DNA of 7,547 nt from Geodermatophilaceae bacterium (GCA_013812385.1 JACCTM010000420.1:1-7547), one strand, 5' to 3'; positions 1 to 6,593 are shown, counted from the first letter of the stretch. Notes: a model not told the origin generated them from the sequence alone. Made by a program: numbers and translations.

Positions 1-1052
1 TCGGCTCGGTCGGTGAGTTCCATCCGCCAACGGCTGCGCGGCTGGGCCAGGGAGAGTCCGGCCCCGATCTCGGCGAGCCGCTCGTCGGTCGTGCTCGCCA
101 CCCGGGCCGGTGGCCGATCGCGGGCGACGGTGGCCAGGGCGACTGCGGCGGCGGCGGCGGCGTTGGTGGCTTGGTGTGCGCCGACCAAGCGGAGGGCCAC
201 CTCGACGCGGCTGATGCCGGCCGACAACCGGAACCGGGGCCGGCCGCCGATGCTGAGATCGATCTCGTTGTAGCGGATGTCGGCCTCCGGCGCGCTACCG
301 AAGGTCCACACCTGCGCGGCCGTCCGACCGGCAAGGTAGGGCGTGGCCGGATCGTCGGCGTTGAGGATCGCGACTCCGCCGTCGGCGGCAGCGGGAAGTG
401 CGGCAACGAGTTCAGACTTGGCGGTGGCTACGACCTCGACCGAGCCGAACTCGCCGAGATGCGCTGTGCCGATGTTGAGCACCACCCCGATCGCGGGCCG
501 GGCGATCTGGGTCAGCCGGGCGATGTGGCCGACGCCACGCGATCCCATCTCCAGGACGAGGTAGCGGGTGGCCTCGTCGACCCGCAGCGCGGTCAACGGG
601 ACGCCGAGGTCGTTGTTGTAGGAACCGATGGGGCACACGGTCGGGCCCCATCGAGAAAGAAGATCGCCGATCAGGTCCTTGGTCGAGGTCTTTCCGCTGG
701 AGCCGGTGATGCCGACGATGACCAACTCAGGCAACCGGGCCAGTACCGCCTTCGCCAGCGCGCCCAGGGCGATCAGCGGGTCTGCGACGACGACGCACGG
801 CACTTGCGGGATCGGGCGAAGCCCCACGACGGCCACGGCGCCCGCCTGGGAGGCCGCTGCAGCGAAGTCGTGGCCGTCGGTGCGCTCCCCCGGCAAAGCG
901 ACGAACAGGACACCGGGCCCGCACGACCGTGAGTCGAACCGCACCTCACCAGTGATCGCAATCGCGGCCGGGTCGTTCTCGACGGCGGCCGTACCGGCTT
1001 CCCACCGTCCTTGCGTGGCGGCGAGCACTTCGGCAACCGACAGGGCGATCAC
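1..1052 (-). CDS. murF: UDP-MurNAc-tripeptide--D-Ala-D-Ala ligase MurF (partial, C-terminus off the left edge)
   Basis: MurF is the cytoplasmic ATP-dependent ligase that adds D-alanyl-D-alanine to UDP-MurNAc-tripeptide, the last cytoplasmic step of the peptide stem. The frame is open for 350 codons from the GTG at 1052 to the window edge, so perhaps the last quarter is missing. Visible family features: an N-terminal Mur domain with FDSR and LFVALPGERTDGHDF (about residues 39-63), the ATP P-loop GITGSSGKTSTKD (114-126), SYNNDLGVPLTAL (144-156), EMGSRGVGHI (168-177), NIGTAHLGEFGS (193-204) and LNADD (230-234), then a hydrophobic alanine-rich stretch, HQATNAAAAAA, near 293. The start is the GTG that overlaps the murE stop (GTGA, 4 bases); a CAGGG just upstream may serve as a weak ribosome site. 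This points to coupling with murE. The run of GCC codons at about 145-162 encodes the alanine tract and is not a separate repeat element. Identification is firm; only the 3' end is unknown. Confidence 0.96.
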   Translation of the reverse strand, partial: MIALSVAEVLAATQGRWEAGTAAVENDPAAIAITGEVRFDSRSCGPGVLFVALPGERTDGHDFAAAASQAGAVAVVGLRPIPQVPCVVVADPLIALGALAKAVLARLPELVIVGITGSSGKTSTKDLIGDLLSRWGPTVCPIGSYNNDLGVPLTALRVDEATRYLVLEMGSRGVGHIARLTQIARPAIGVVLNIGTAHLGEFGSVEVVATAKSELVAALPAAADGGVAILNADDPATPYLAGRTAAQVWTFGSAPEADIRYNEIDLSIGGRPRFRLSAGISRVEVALRLVGAHQATNAAAAAAVALATVARDRPPARVASTTDERLAEIGAGLSLAQPRSRWRMELTDRA

Positions 1053-2596
1053 GGTCCCTGCCCACCTGACCAGCCGTGGGCCGCCAATGCGGTGCGCAGG
1101 ATCTGGCGGTCGTCGAAGGGGGTGGTCACGCCGGCGATCTCCTGACCCTGTTCGTGCCCCTTTCCGGCGATGACCACGATGTCGCCGGGAACGGCCCGGT
1201 CAACGGCTGCCTCGATCGCCTCGGAGCGGCCGTCCACCTCGACCACAGCGCCTCGTTGGGCCGCGTCCACGGACTGCGCGCCCTCGCGCATCGCGGCACG
1301 GATCGCCGCCGGGTCCTCCGATCGTGGGTTGTCGTCGGTGATGATCAGCACATCGCTGCCCCGCGCCGCGACCTTGCCCATCAGTGGACGCTTGCCGGCG
1401 TCTCGGTCCCCACCGCAGCCCAGGACCAGGATCACGGCGCCGTCGGTCTGCGGCCGCAGAGCCCGGAGCACCGTCGCGACCGCGGCCGGGGTATGCGCGT
1501 AGTCGACCACCGCCGTGAACGGTTGCCCGGCCGCGACGACCTCCATCCGCCCGGGAACGCGTGCTGCTTCCAGTCCGCGCACACCTTGCTCGACGTCGTA
1601 CCCAGCGCAGTCGAGCATCGCCAACGCCACCAGAGCGTTCGCGACGTTGAAGTCGCCTGGCAGGCCCAACCGGACCTGGAGTTCGCGCTCGCCCGGGCCG
1701 TGCGCCACGAATGCGGTCGCTCCGCCATGGGTGAGAACGTCAGAGCCGTACCAGTCCGCCCGCCGCTGCTCGCCTGCCGACACTGTGACGGTGTTCGGCC
1801 GGAGGAGTCTTCGGCCCCACTCGTCGTCGGTCAGCACGACCTCGTACTTCGCGCGGCCGTCGAAGAGCAGGGCCTTGGCTGCGAAGTAAGCCTCCAGATC
1901 ACCGTGGAAATCCAGGTGATCCTGACTGAAGTTGGTGAAGCCGGCGACCTCGAAACCGGTACCCGCCACCCGGTCCAAAGCCAGGGCGTGACTGGAGACC
2001 TCCATGGCGACGGAGTCGACGCCGTTCTCGACCATCAGCGCGAGGGTTGCCTGCAGGTCGGGAGCTTCCGGGGTCGTACGTTGCGCCGGTACAGCCACCG
2101 GTCCGTCCGCGGTATCCATCCGGGTTTCGATCGTCCCGATCAGTCCGGGGCGTTGCCCCGCAGCGCGAAGGGCGGCCTCGAGCAGGTAGCTGGTCGTCGT
2201 CTTGCCATTGGTGCCGGTCAAGCCCAGAACCGCCAGCCGCCGGCTCGGGTCGCCGTAGATCGCAGCGGACAACTGACCCAACACCGCTCGCGGATCTGCG
2301 ACGACGACAAGGCAGGGAAGGCTCGCATCCACAGTGGACCCGTAGGCGGCCCCCGCCGGGTCGGTGAGGATCGCCACCGCACCGGCATCGCCGGCGGCTG
2401 CGGCAAAGGCGATCCCGTGCGTGTTGGCACCGGGAAGTGCTGCGAACAGGTCGCCCGGCCGAACCTCGGGGGAACGCAGAGTCACACCGGAGACCTCGAC
2501 GAGTTGATGGCCTGGCTCCAGCTGGGCACCCAACAGCGCCACCAACCTACTCAATGCGACCGGCGGGAGCTGAGTGGGACGAGAGAGGGCGACCAC
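1049..2596 (-). CDS. murE: UDP-MurNAc-L-Ala-D-Glu:diaminopimelate ligase MurE
   Basis: MurE adds the third residue of the peptidoglycan stem peptide in the cytoplasm using ATP. The 515-residue length is normal. In order: N-terminal UDP-binding domain with the RPTQLPP opening common in actinobacteria and RPGDLFAALPG (46-56); P-loop GLTGTNGKTTTS (125-136); QRTTPEAPDLQ (172-182); EVSSHAL (199-205); NFSQDHLDFHGDLEAYFAAK (222-241), whose K241 is the expected carbamoylated lysine; VDYAHTP (364-370); DNPRSEDP (422-429); and AGKGHEQGQ (477-485). The DNPR motif together with GKGHE is the signature of diaminopimelate-adding MurE enzymes rather than lysine-adding ones; whether meso- or LL-DAP is used cannot be read from this. 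The GTG at 2596 is the first start codon after the in-frame stop at 2675-2677, and the protein aligns from there with the usual N-terminus, but no good Shine-Dalgarno precedes it. It lies 70 bases after ftsI and overlaps murF by 4 bases. Confidence 0.96.
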   Translation of the reverse strand: MVALSRPTQLPPVALSRLVALLGAQLEPGHQLVEVSGVTLRSPEVRPGDLFAALPGANTHGIAFAAAAGDAGAVAILTDPAGAAYGSTVDASLPCLVVVADPRAVLGQLSAAIYGDPSRRLAVLGLTGTNGKTTTSYLLEAALRAAGQRPGLIGTIETRMDTADGPVAVPAQRTTPEAPDLQATLALMVENGVDSVAMEVSSHALALDRVAGTGFEVAGFTNFSQDHLDFHGDLEAYFAAKALLFDGRAKYEVVLTDDEWGRRLLRPNTVTVSAGEQRRADWYGSDVLTHGGATAFVAHGPGERELQVRLGLPGDFNVANALVALAMLDCAGYDVEQGVRGLEAARVPGRMEVVAAGQPFTAVVDYAHTPAAVATVLRALRPQTDGAVILVLGCGGDRDAGKRPLMGKVAARGSDVLIITDDNPRSEDPAAIRAAMREGAQSVDAAQRGAVVEVDGRSEAIEAAVDRAVPGDIVVIAGKGHEQGQEIAGVTTPFDDRQILRTALAAHGWSGGQGP

Positions 2597-2666
2597 GGGA
2601 GGCGAGGCTACCGAGCGGGTGCTTGGATCGACCGGAGCGTCGGGATCGCCGGTTCGAGAGCGGTGC

Positions 2667-4457
2667 TCACACGATCAGGATGAACTCTGGACGGGCTGCA
2701 CCGGTCGGCGCCACCGCCTCGTGGGCGAGCACGAAGGTCATGACGTTCTTGAAGACCGGCCCGGCCGGCACCCCGGAGTCGGGTCGTTGCAGCATCACCG
2801 ACATCACGTATTCGGGGGCATCGGCAGGGGCGAAGCCGGCGAAGGTGGTCCAGAAGCCGCCTCCGGCATAGCAACTGCACGCGGGATTCGGCCGCTGCGC
2901 CGTGCCGGTCTTGCCGGCAACTCGGTAGCCGCCGATGGAGGCGTTCAACGCCGTGCCGCCCTCGCCGACCACTGCTTCGAGCATGTAGGCCATCGTCGCA
3001 GCGGTCTCCTCGCTGATGACTCGTACGCCTCGGGGCTGAACCGTGTCGGTCACCGTGCCGTCGGGGGAAGTTGTCGAGGCGACGATCCGAGGCGGAATGC
3101 GTACGCCACCGTTGGCGATCGTCTGGTAGATCGAGGCCATCTGCAGCGTGGTCAGCGCGAAGCCCTGCCCGATCGGGATGTTGATCGACTGGGCGATGCT
3201 CCACTCCTCGTGCGGGACAAGGATTCCCGGGCTCTCCCCAGAAAGCTCGATTCCCGTCTGCTCGCCGACGCCGAACGCCCGGAGGTACTGCTCGAGTAGC
3301 TCGTTCCCGAGCTCGCGGGCGATGCCAATCGTGCCCACATTGGAGGACTTCGCGAGAATCCCGGTCACCGTGTAGTTGATCGCGTCATGCGGGTGCGCAT
3401 CGCGCACCGTGGTGTTGCCGACCGTGATCGAGTCCGGGGTCAGTCGCACGTCGCCCGGCGTGACGATGCCCTCCTGAACCGCCGCGGACAGCGTGATGGC
3501 CTTGGCCACCGAGCCAGACTCGAGAACGCCGGAGATCGCCCCGTTCCCGAGGTTGTCGGGATCGGCCTCGCCGGCCGCATTCGGGTCGAAGCTGCGGCAG
3601 GTCGCTATGGCCAGCACCTGACCGGTTGGCGCGTCGAGGATCACCGCCTGGGCGTTCTGCGTGGATCCGTCGGCGCACTGCGCGTCCAACTGCCGCTGGA
3701 GGTGGAACTGGACGTCCTGATCGATGGTCAGTTGCACCGATCCGCCCGGGATCGCCGGCTGATCCGTGCGTTCCCCGGCCGGGATGACCGCACCGTTGCG
3801 GCCGACCTCGTAGGAGGTGGTGCCCGGCGTACCGCTCAGGAGGTCGTCGTAGGCCTGCTCGATGCCTGCCAGCCCAGAACCGTCGGAGCCGGTGAACCCG
3901 ACCACCTGAGCTCCGATCTCACCGGCCGGATACAGGCGCAGCGGCTGGACCTCGACACCGATGCCGGCGATGCGCAGGCCCATGACCTGCGCGGCCAAGG
4001 ACGGCTCAAGTCTTTCGGCCAGCACCTGATACCGGTTGTCGGCCTGCATCTTGTCGACCAGTTCGTTGACCGGGACCGTGAGCAGTCCGGACAGGGTCGT
4101 CGCCGCACCGACCGGATCGCTGATCAGGGACGGATCGGCGTAGATCTTGCGTGCGGAAACGGTATAGGCCAGCGGATTCCCGTTGGCGTCCAGGATCTGC
4201 CCCCGAGTGGCGGGCAAGACGTCCTCTCGCAGACGCTCGGCGGAGGCGGCGGCTGCGTAGGCCGTCCCGTCCAGTCCCTGGACCAGTACCAGGCGGCCGA
4301 GGATGATTGCCGTCAACACGGCCATGACGGCCGCAGCGAAGCGAAGCCGCCGGTCCTGGCCGGCCAGTTTCAGCCGACGTCGCTGGCGACGCTGGCGGCG
4401 GGACGGTACTCGGGTTGATGGACGCCTCTGCCGGACGCGGGGCGGTGGGCCGTCCAC
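2667..4457 (-). CDS. ftsI: Septal peptidoglycan transpeptidase FtsI (class B penicillin-binding protein, PbpB/PBP3)
   Basis: A membrane-anchored D,D-transpeptidase that crosslinks septal peptidoglycan in the divisome with FtsW. With the GTG at 4457 it has 596 residues. Order: a very basic cytoplasmic tail (about 1-38, rich in RRQRR), one transmembrane helix (about 39-61), a PBP dimerisation domain beginning near TRGQILDANGNPLAYTVSA (84-102), and the penicillin-binding domain with all three active-site motifs: SVAK (S316 nucleophile, K319), SSN (371-373) and KTGT (516-519). There is no PASTA domain; the protein ends soon after the transpeptidase fold. Four extracytoplasmic cysteines (about C261, C287, C527, C529) are noted under findings. 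The frame stays open upstream to 4631, but those residues lie inside ftsL and look non-native. GTG 4457 begins one base after the ftsL stop, suggesting coupling. ATG 4508 (613 residues, 50-base overlap) is the main alternative; neither has a convincing Shine-Dalgarno. Function is certain; the start is not. Confidence 0.95.
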   Translation of the reverse strand: MDGPPPRVRQRRPSTRVPSRRQRRQRRRLKLAGQDRRLRFAAAVMAVLTAIILGRLVLVQGLDGTAYAAAASAERLREDVLPATRGQILDANGNPLAYTVSARKIYADPSLISDPVGAATTLSGLLTVPVNELVDKMQADNRYQVLAERLEPSLAAQVMGLRIAGIGVEVQPLRLYPAGEIGAQVVGFTGSDGSGLAGIEQAYDDLLSGTPGTTSYEVGRNGAVIPAGERTDQPAIPGGSVQLTIDQDVQFHLQRQLDAQCADGSTQNAQAVILDAPTGQVLAIATCRSFDPNAAGEADPDNLGNGAISGVLESGSVAKAITLSAAVQEGIVTPGDVRLTPDSITVGNTTVRDAHPHDAINYTVTGILAKSSNVGTIGIARELGNELLEQYLRAFGVGEQTGIELSGESPGILVPHEEWSIAQSINIPIGQGFALTTLQMASIYQTIANGGVRIPPRIVASTTSPDGTVTDTVQPRGVRVISEETAATMAYMLEAVVGEGGTALNASIGGYRVAGKTGTAQRPNPACSCYAGGGFWTTFAGFAPADAPEYVMSVMLQRPDSGVPAGPVFKNVMTFVLAHEAVAPTGAARPEFILIV

Positions 4458-4458
4458 G

Positions 4459-4881
4459 TCAGCGGATGCCGGCCGGGACGGGCGTTCCCTGGATGACGAT
4501 GGATCCATCCGGGTTGACCACGACGAAGCCCGGCTGTCCGGCGGCGACCATTCCGAGGTCGCGTGCCGCCTCGGCCAGGGCCTCGGGCGAAAGACCTTCA
4601 GCGACCTGACGCCGCAGTTCTTGTTCGGCAACAGCCAGCTCGGCGTTGCGCTGGACGAGCTGTTCGGCTCGGAAGGAATCCGCTGCTATCACCGTGTTCA
4701 GCACGAGTAACCCGAGGGTGCCGAGGATCAACAGGCCCAACACCAGGACGATGAAGGGCCCGCGGCCAAGAGTGTTCCTCGAAGCAGGAAGCAGCCGCAG
4801 CGCCGGGCGGCGCACAGTCGAAGCCGGACGTCGCGGGGTCGGTTCGAATTCGATCTTCCGCGCGGACGAACTCGCGGCCAT
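4459..4881 (-). CDS. ftsL: FtsL-like septum formation initiator protein, single-pass membrane protein
   Basis: A 140-residue bitopic membrane protein in the position always held by ftsL, between rsmH and ftsI. FtsL pairs with a DivIC/FtsB-type protein through an extracytoplasmic coiled coil and helps recruit and activate FtsW-FtsI. Visible: a basic, proline-containing cytoplasmic tail (1-40), one strongly hydrophobic helix (about 42-67, FIVLVLGLLILGTLGLLVL), a short heptad-like coiled coil (about 68-94, SFRAEQLVQRNAELAVAEQE) and a tail with ARDLGMV (106-112) and GFVVVNPDGS (118-127), the arrangement seen in actinobacterial FtsL. Sequence conservation in this family is low, so the call rests on topology and synteny. 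The ATG at 4881 shares one base with the rsmH stop (TGATG), a classic coupled junction, and the stop lies directly before the likely ftsI start. Confidence 0.88.
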   Translation of the reverse strand: MAASSSARKIEFEPTPRRPASTVRRPALRLLPASRNTLGRGPFIVLVLGLLILGTLGLLVLNTVIAADSFRAEQLVQRNAELAVAEQELRRQVAEGLSPEALAEAARDLGMVAAGQPGFVVVNPDGSIVIQGTPVPAGIR

Positions 4882-5897
4882 CAGGCTGCGCCTGCTGAGC
4901 GGCCGGGCGAAGCCGAGTGGGTAGCCGGCTTGGGTGAGGTGCCCGAGCGGCTGGACTGGACGCGCTCGGCGGCGCGGAGTTTGGCCGAGGCAGAGCGAGG
5001 GTTGGAGTCGATCTCGTGACCGGTGGGCAGCTCGGCTCCCCTGGTCAGCATCCGCAACCGCGGCCGCGCTTGGGGCAGCAGCACCGGCAGGTCGAGTGGC
5101 GTGCTGTCCTGGGCGGCCGCCACGAGAGCCCGCTTGACGATCCGGTCCTCCAAGGAGTGATAGCTGATCGCGACCAGGCGACCGCCCGGACGAAGCGCCT
5201 CGATGGCTGCCGGAAGGGCGGCCTCGAGGGCGGCGAGCTCGGCGTTGACCTCGATCCGCAGTCCCTGGAAGGTGCGTTTGGCCGGATGACCGCCGGTCCG
5301 TCGGGTGGCGGCCGGGATCGCGGTACGGACCAGTTCGGCCAGCACCGCGGAACTGGTGATCGGGCCACGGTCACGTTCGCGGACGATCGCCGCGGCGACT
5401 CGCGAGGCGAAGCGCTCCTCGCCATAGGACCGCAGAACGCGGGTCAACTCGCCGCGCGAGTAGGTGTTGACGACCTGCTCGGCGGTGAGCGTCGCGGTCC
5501 GGTCCATGCGCATGTCCAGACCGGTGTCGCGGGAATAGGAGAAGCCGCGCCCCGCATCGTCGAGCTGCATGGAGGAGACGCCCAGGTCGAACAGCACCCC
5601 GTCGACGCCCTGGATGTCGTCCTCACGCAGCACGTCGGTGAGGGCGTCGAATCGGGTGTGCACCAAGTGCACGCGGTCGCCGTACGGCGCGAGCCGTTCC
5701 GCGGAGATCCGTAGCGCCGCTGGGTCACGATCGAGACCGAGGATCCGCAGCTCGGGGTGCGCAGCCAGCAGGGCGGCCGCATGTCCGCCGAGGCCGATCG
5801 TGGCATCGACGACGACAGCAGCCGGGCGGGCCGCCACCGGAGCCAGGAGTTCACTGACCCGCGACAGCAGAACCGGGACGTGTCCGGGCGTGCTCAT
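4881..5897 (-). CDS. rsmH: 16S rRNA (cytosine(1402)-N(4))-methyltransferase RsmH (MraW)
   Basis: An S-adenosylmethionine-dependent enzyme that N4-methylates C1402 of 16S rRNA in the decoding centre. The product is 338 residues. Visible: the N-terminal HVPVLLSRV (6-14), where the histidine and PVLL are family hallmarks; the SAM-binding loop VVDATIGLGGHAAALL (29-44); LGLDRDPAAL (53-62); VLFDLGVSSMQLDDAGRGFS, followed by DTGLDMRMD; RTFQGLRIEVN; the catalytic-region motif LRPGGRLVAISYHSLEDR; and the C-terminal NPRSASAKLRAAERV. The frame is open further upstream to 6371, but that part overlaps mraZ and is not methyltransferase-like. The ATG at 5897 is chosen because a very strong Shine-Dalgarno (GGAGGGAGGAG on the minus strand) lies 2-3 bases before it and the known family N-terminus begins there. 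A proline/serine/glycine-rich tail of about 25 residues after AERVQSS looks disordered. A structured leader precedes the gene. Confidence 0.97.
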   Translation of the reverse strand: MSTPGHVPVLLSRVSELLAPVAARPAAVVVDATIGLGGHAAALLAAHPELRILGLDRDPAALRISAERLAPYGDRVHLVHTRFDALTDVLREDDIQGVDGVLFDLGVSSMQLDDAGRGFSYSRDTGLDMRMDRTATLTAEQVVNTYSRGELTRVLRSYGEERFASRVAAAIVRERDRGPITSSAVLAELVRTAIPAATRRTGGHPAKRTFQGLRIEVNAELAALEAALPAAIEALRPGGRLVAISYHSLEDRIVKRALVAAAQDSTPLDLPVLLPQARPRLRMLTRGAELPTGHEIDSNPRSASAKLRAAERVQSSRSGTSPKPATHSASPGRSAGAA

Positions 5898-5910
5898 GAC
5901 TCCTCCCTCC
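5898..5910 (-). promoter_or_regulatory. Strong Shine-Dalgarno of rsmH
   Basis: The minus strand reads GGAGGGAGGAGTC directly before the ATG at 5897. Either of the two overlapping GGAGG cores could pair with the 16S rRNA tail; the upstream core (5906-5910) is at the better distance of about 8 bases. This site fixes the rsmH start and excludes the longer open frame. The stretch 5900-5907 is also perfectly complementary to 6044-6051 in the upstream RNA structure. Confidence 0.85.
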
Positions 5911-5960
5911 TGGGCCCCGTGCTGGTGTGAGCGGTGTGCGTGTTGCGATTGGTTTTCGGT
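5911..5960 (-). other. Unstructured A/C-rich spacer between leader hairpin and rsmH ribosome site
   Basis: In the transcript this segment is low in G over its first two thirds and contains two CACACC copies nine bases apart (5933-5938 and 5924-5929). It is unlikely to fold strongly and could act as a ribosome standby region next to the hairpin. No open frame with a credible ribosome site is present. Confidence 0.35.
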
Positions 5961-6064
5961 CCTCTGGTCAGGTCCCCGCCCGCTCCGCCGGCCGTTCGAC
6001 CAGGCACCGGGGAAGGGGTGCCTGGGCGGAGGCGGTACGGCGCGGGAGGAGACCTCACCAGAGG
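5961..6064 (-). ncRNA. mraW RNA motif-like cis-regulatory hairpin in the rsmH leader
   Basis: Two 48-base arms (5961-6008 and 6017-6064) are inverted copies with no gap: 36 of 48 positions are Watson-Crick, and two more become G-U pairs in the minus-strand RNA. The base of the stem is nearly perfect (13 of 14, 5961-5974 against 6051-6064) and the tip is a perfect 9-base stem (6000-6008 against 6017-6025). Between them is a looser middle with internal loops. The apical loop in the RNA is CCUUCCCC. From memory, the published mraW RNA motif is an actinobacterial hairpin upstream of mraW (rsmH) genes with a conserved CUUCCCC terminal loop, so position and loop both agree. It sits 21 bases after the mraZ stop and 63 bases before the rsmH ATG. 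No U-tract follows, so it is not a plain terminator. Its ligand or protein partner is, as far as I know, not established. Confidence 0.8.
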
Positions 6065-6084
6065 GGCGAGGCATGCGTCGTGGC

Positions 6085-6522
6085 TCAGATGGGTCTCGGC
6101 AACACCTCGGCCTCCAGGTCGGAGAACGAGTCCTCGCGCTCGGCGACGAATCGCGTCCAGGCGCCGGACTCCCATATCTCGAAGCGCGTGTTCGCGCCGA
6201 CCACCACGCAGTCACGATCGAGCCCGGCGTAGTCGCGTAGCTCTTGCTTGACGACCACTCGTCCGGCTTTGTCCGGAGTCGGGTTGTCAGCCGACCCGAA
6301 CAGGAAGCGTTCGTACTCGCGTACGGCGCGCGAGCCTCCGGGAGCTGTGTTGTGGGCAAGCGATTCGGCAATCCGCTCCACGTAGGCGACCGGGTACCCG
6401 AACAGGCAGTGCTCCTGCCCCTTGGTGATCACCAGGCCCTCGGCGAGCTCGTCGCGGTAGCGGGCGGGTAGCGCCAGTCGGCCTTTCTCATCTAGGCGCA
6501 GTGCATGCGTTCCGAAGAACAC
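6085..6522 (-). CDS. mraZ: Transcriptional regulator MraZ
   Basis: MraZ is a small ring-forming DNA-binding protein of the SpoVT/AbrB-like fold that regulates its own operon, the dcw cluster. From the GTG at 6522 the product is 145 residues, the usual length. Two repeated half-domains are visible: FFGTHALRLDEKGRLALPAR near the N-terminus and DKAGRVVVKQELRDYAGL in the second half, each with the family DxxGR signature; the second is followed by CVVVGANTRFEIWESGAW, typical of MraZ. The open frame extends upstream to 6603, but the GTG at 6522 is preferred because GGGAGG lies 6 bases before it and the family begins at this FFGTH motif. It is the first gene of the operon; its promoter region carries five pentamer repeats that are presumably its own binding site. 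Confidence 0.96.
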   Translation of the reverse strand: MFFGTHALRLDEKGRLALPARYRDELAEGLVITKGQEHCLFGYPVAYVERIAESLAHNTAPGGSRAVREYERFLFGSADNPTPDKAGRVVVKQELRDYAGLDRDCVVVGANTRFEIWESGAWTRFVAEREDSFSDLEAEVLPRPI

Positions 6523-6528
6523 AACACA

Positions 6529-6534
6529 CCTCCC
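6529..6534 (-). promoter_or_regulatory. Shine-Dalgarno of mraZ
   Basis: GGGAGG on the minus strand, 6 bases before the GTG at 6522. It decides the mraZ start in favour of the 145-residue form over the longer frame reaching 6603, which would translate through the operator repeats. Confidence 0.8.
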
Positions 6535-6548
6535 GACGCCTGGACTTC

Positions 6549-6593
6549 CCCACCTGTCTCCACCGAGCGCCACTGTAACCCACAGTCCCCCAC
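6549..6593 (-). promoter_or_regulatory. MraZ operator: five GTGG(N) repeats at exact 10-base spacing
   Basis: On the minus strand, reading towards mraZ, pentamers GTGGG (6593-6589), GTGGG (6583-6579), GTGGC (6573-6569), GTGGA (6563-6559) and GTGGG (6553-6549) recur with a period of exactly 10, separated by unrelated 5-base spacers. E. coli MraZ is known to bind TGGGN direct repeats separated by 5 bases upstream of mraZ, so each copy fits TGGNN and three fit TGGGN perfectly. One repeat per helical turn suits a ring-shaped protein contacting one DNA face. A possible -10 element TACAGT (6577-6572) lies inside the array; I found no convincing -35 at normal distance. Binding would then cover the promoter, consistent with autoregulation, though that is inferred. 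Confidence 0.85.

Noticed and set aside
145..162. GCG trinucleotide run as a microsatellite
   Set aside because: It encodes an alanine tract in frame within MurF in a GC-rich genome. It is too short and too well explained by coding to call a separate repeat.
171..932. A 253-codon plus-strand frame opposite murF
   Set aside because: The minus-strand MurF frame is continuous and carries the P-loop and other family motifs. The plus-strand frame shows none and is a shadow.
1076..2683. A 535-codon plus-strand open frame opposite murE
   Set aside because: It lies wholly antisense to a MurE with all motifs intact. Its product is rich in Arg, Gly, His and Asp with no recognisable domain, as expected from the complement of high-GC codons.
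3387..4418. A 343-codon plus-strand open frame opposite ftsI
   Set aside because: It is antisense to the transpeptidase gene, has no ribosome site or domain, and its composition is typical of a high-GC shadow frame.
5961..6064. Reading the large inverted repeat as an intrinsic terminator or a small mobile element
   Set aside because: No U-tract follows the stem on either strand, no target duplication flanks it, and the loop sequence and position fit a known leader motif better.
5894..6251. Small open frames on both strands in the mraZ-rsmH gap, with similar peptides (LVRSPPAP, GGDLTRG)
   Set aside because: The similarity of peptides on opposite strands comes from the 48-base inverted repeat itself. 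No ribosome site or protein-like composition supports a gene; the signal is RNA structure.
5898..6371. N-terminal extension of the rsmH frame up to 6371
   Set aside because: It runs antisense-free but through mraZ and the leader hairpin in another frame, yields arginine/serine/proline-rich sequence, and is made unnecessary by the strong ribosome site before the ATG at 5897.
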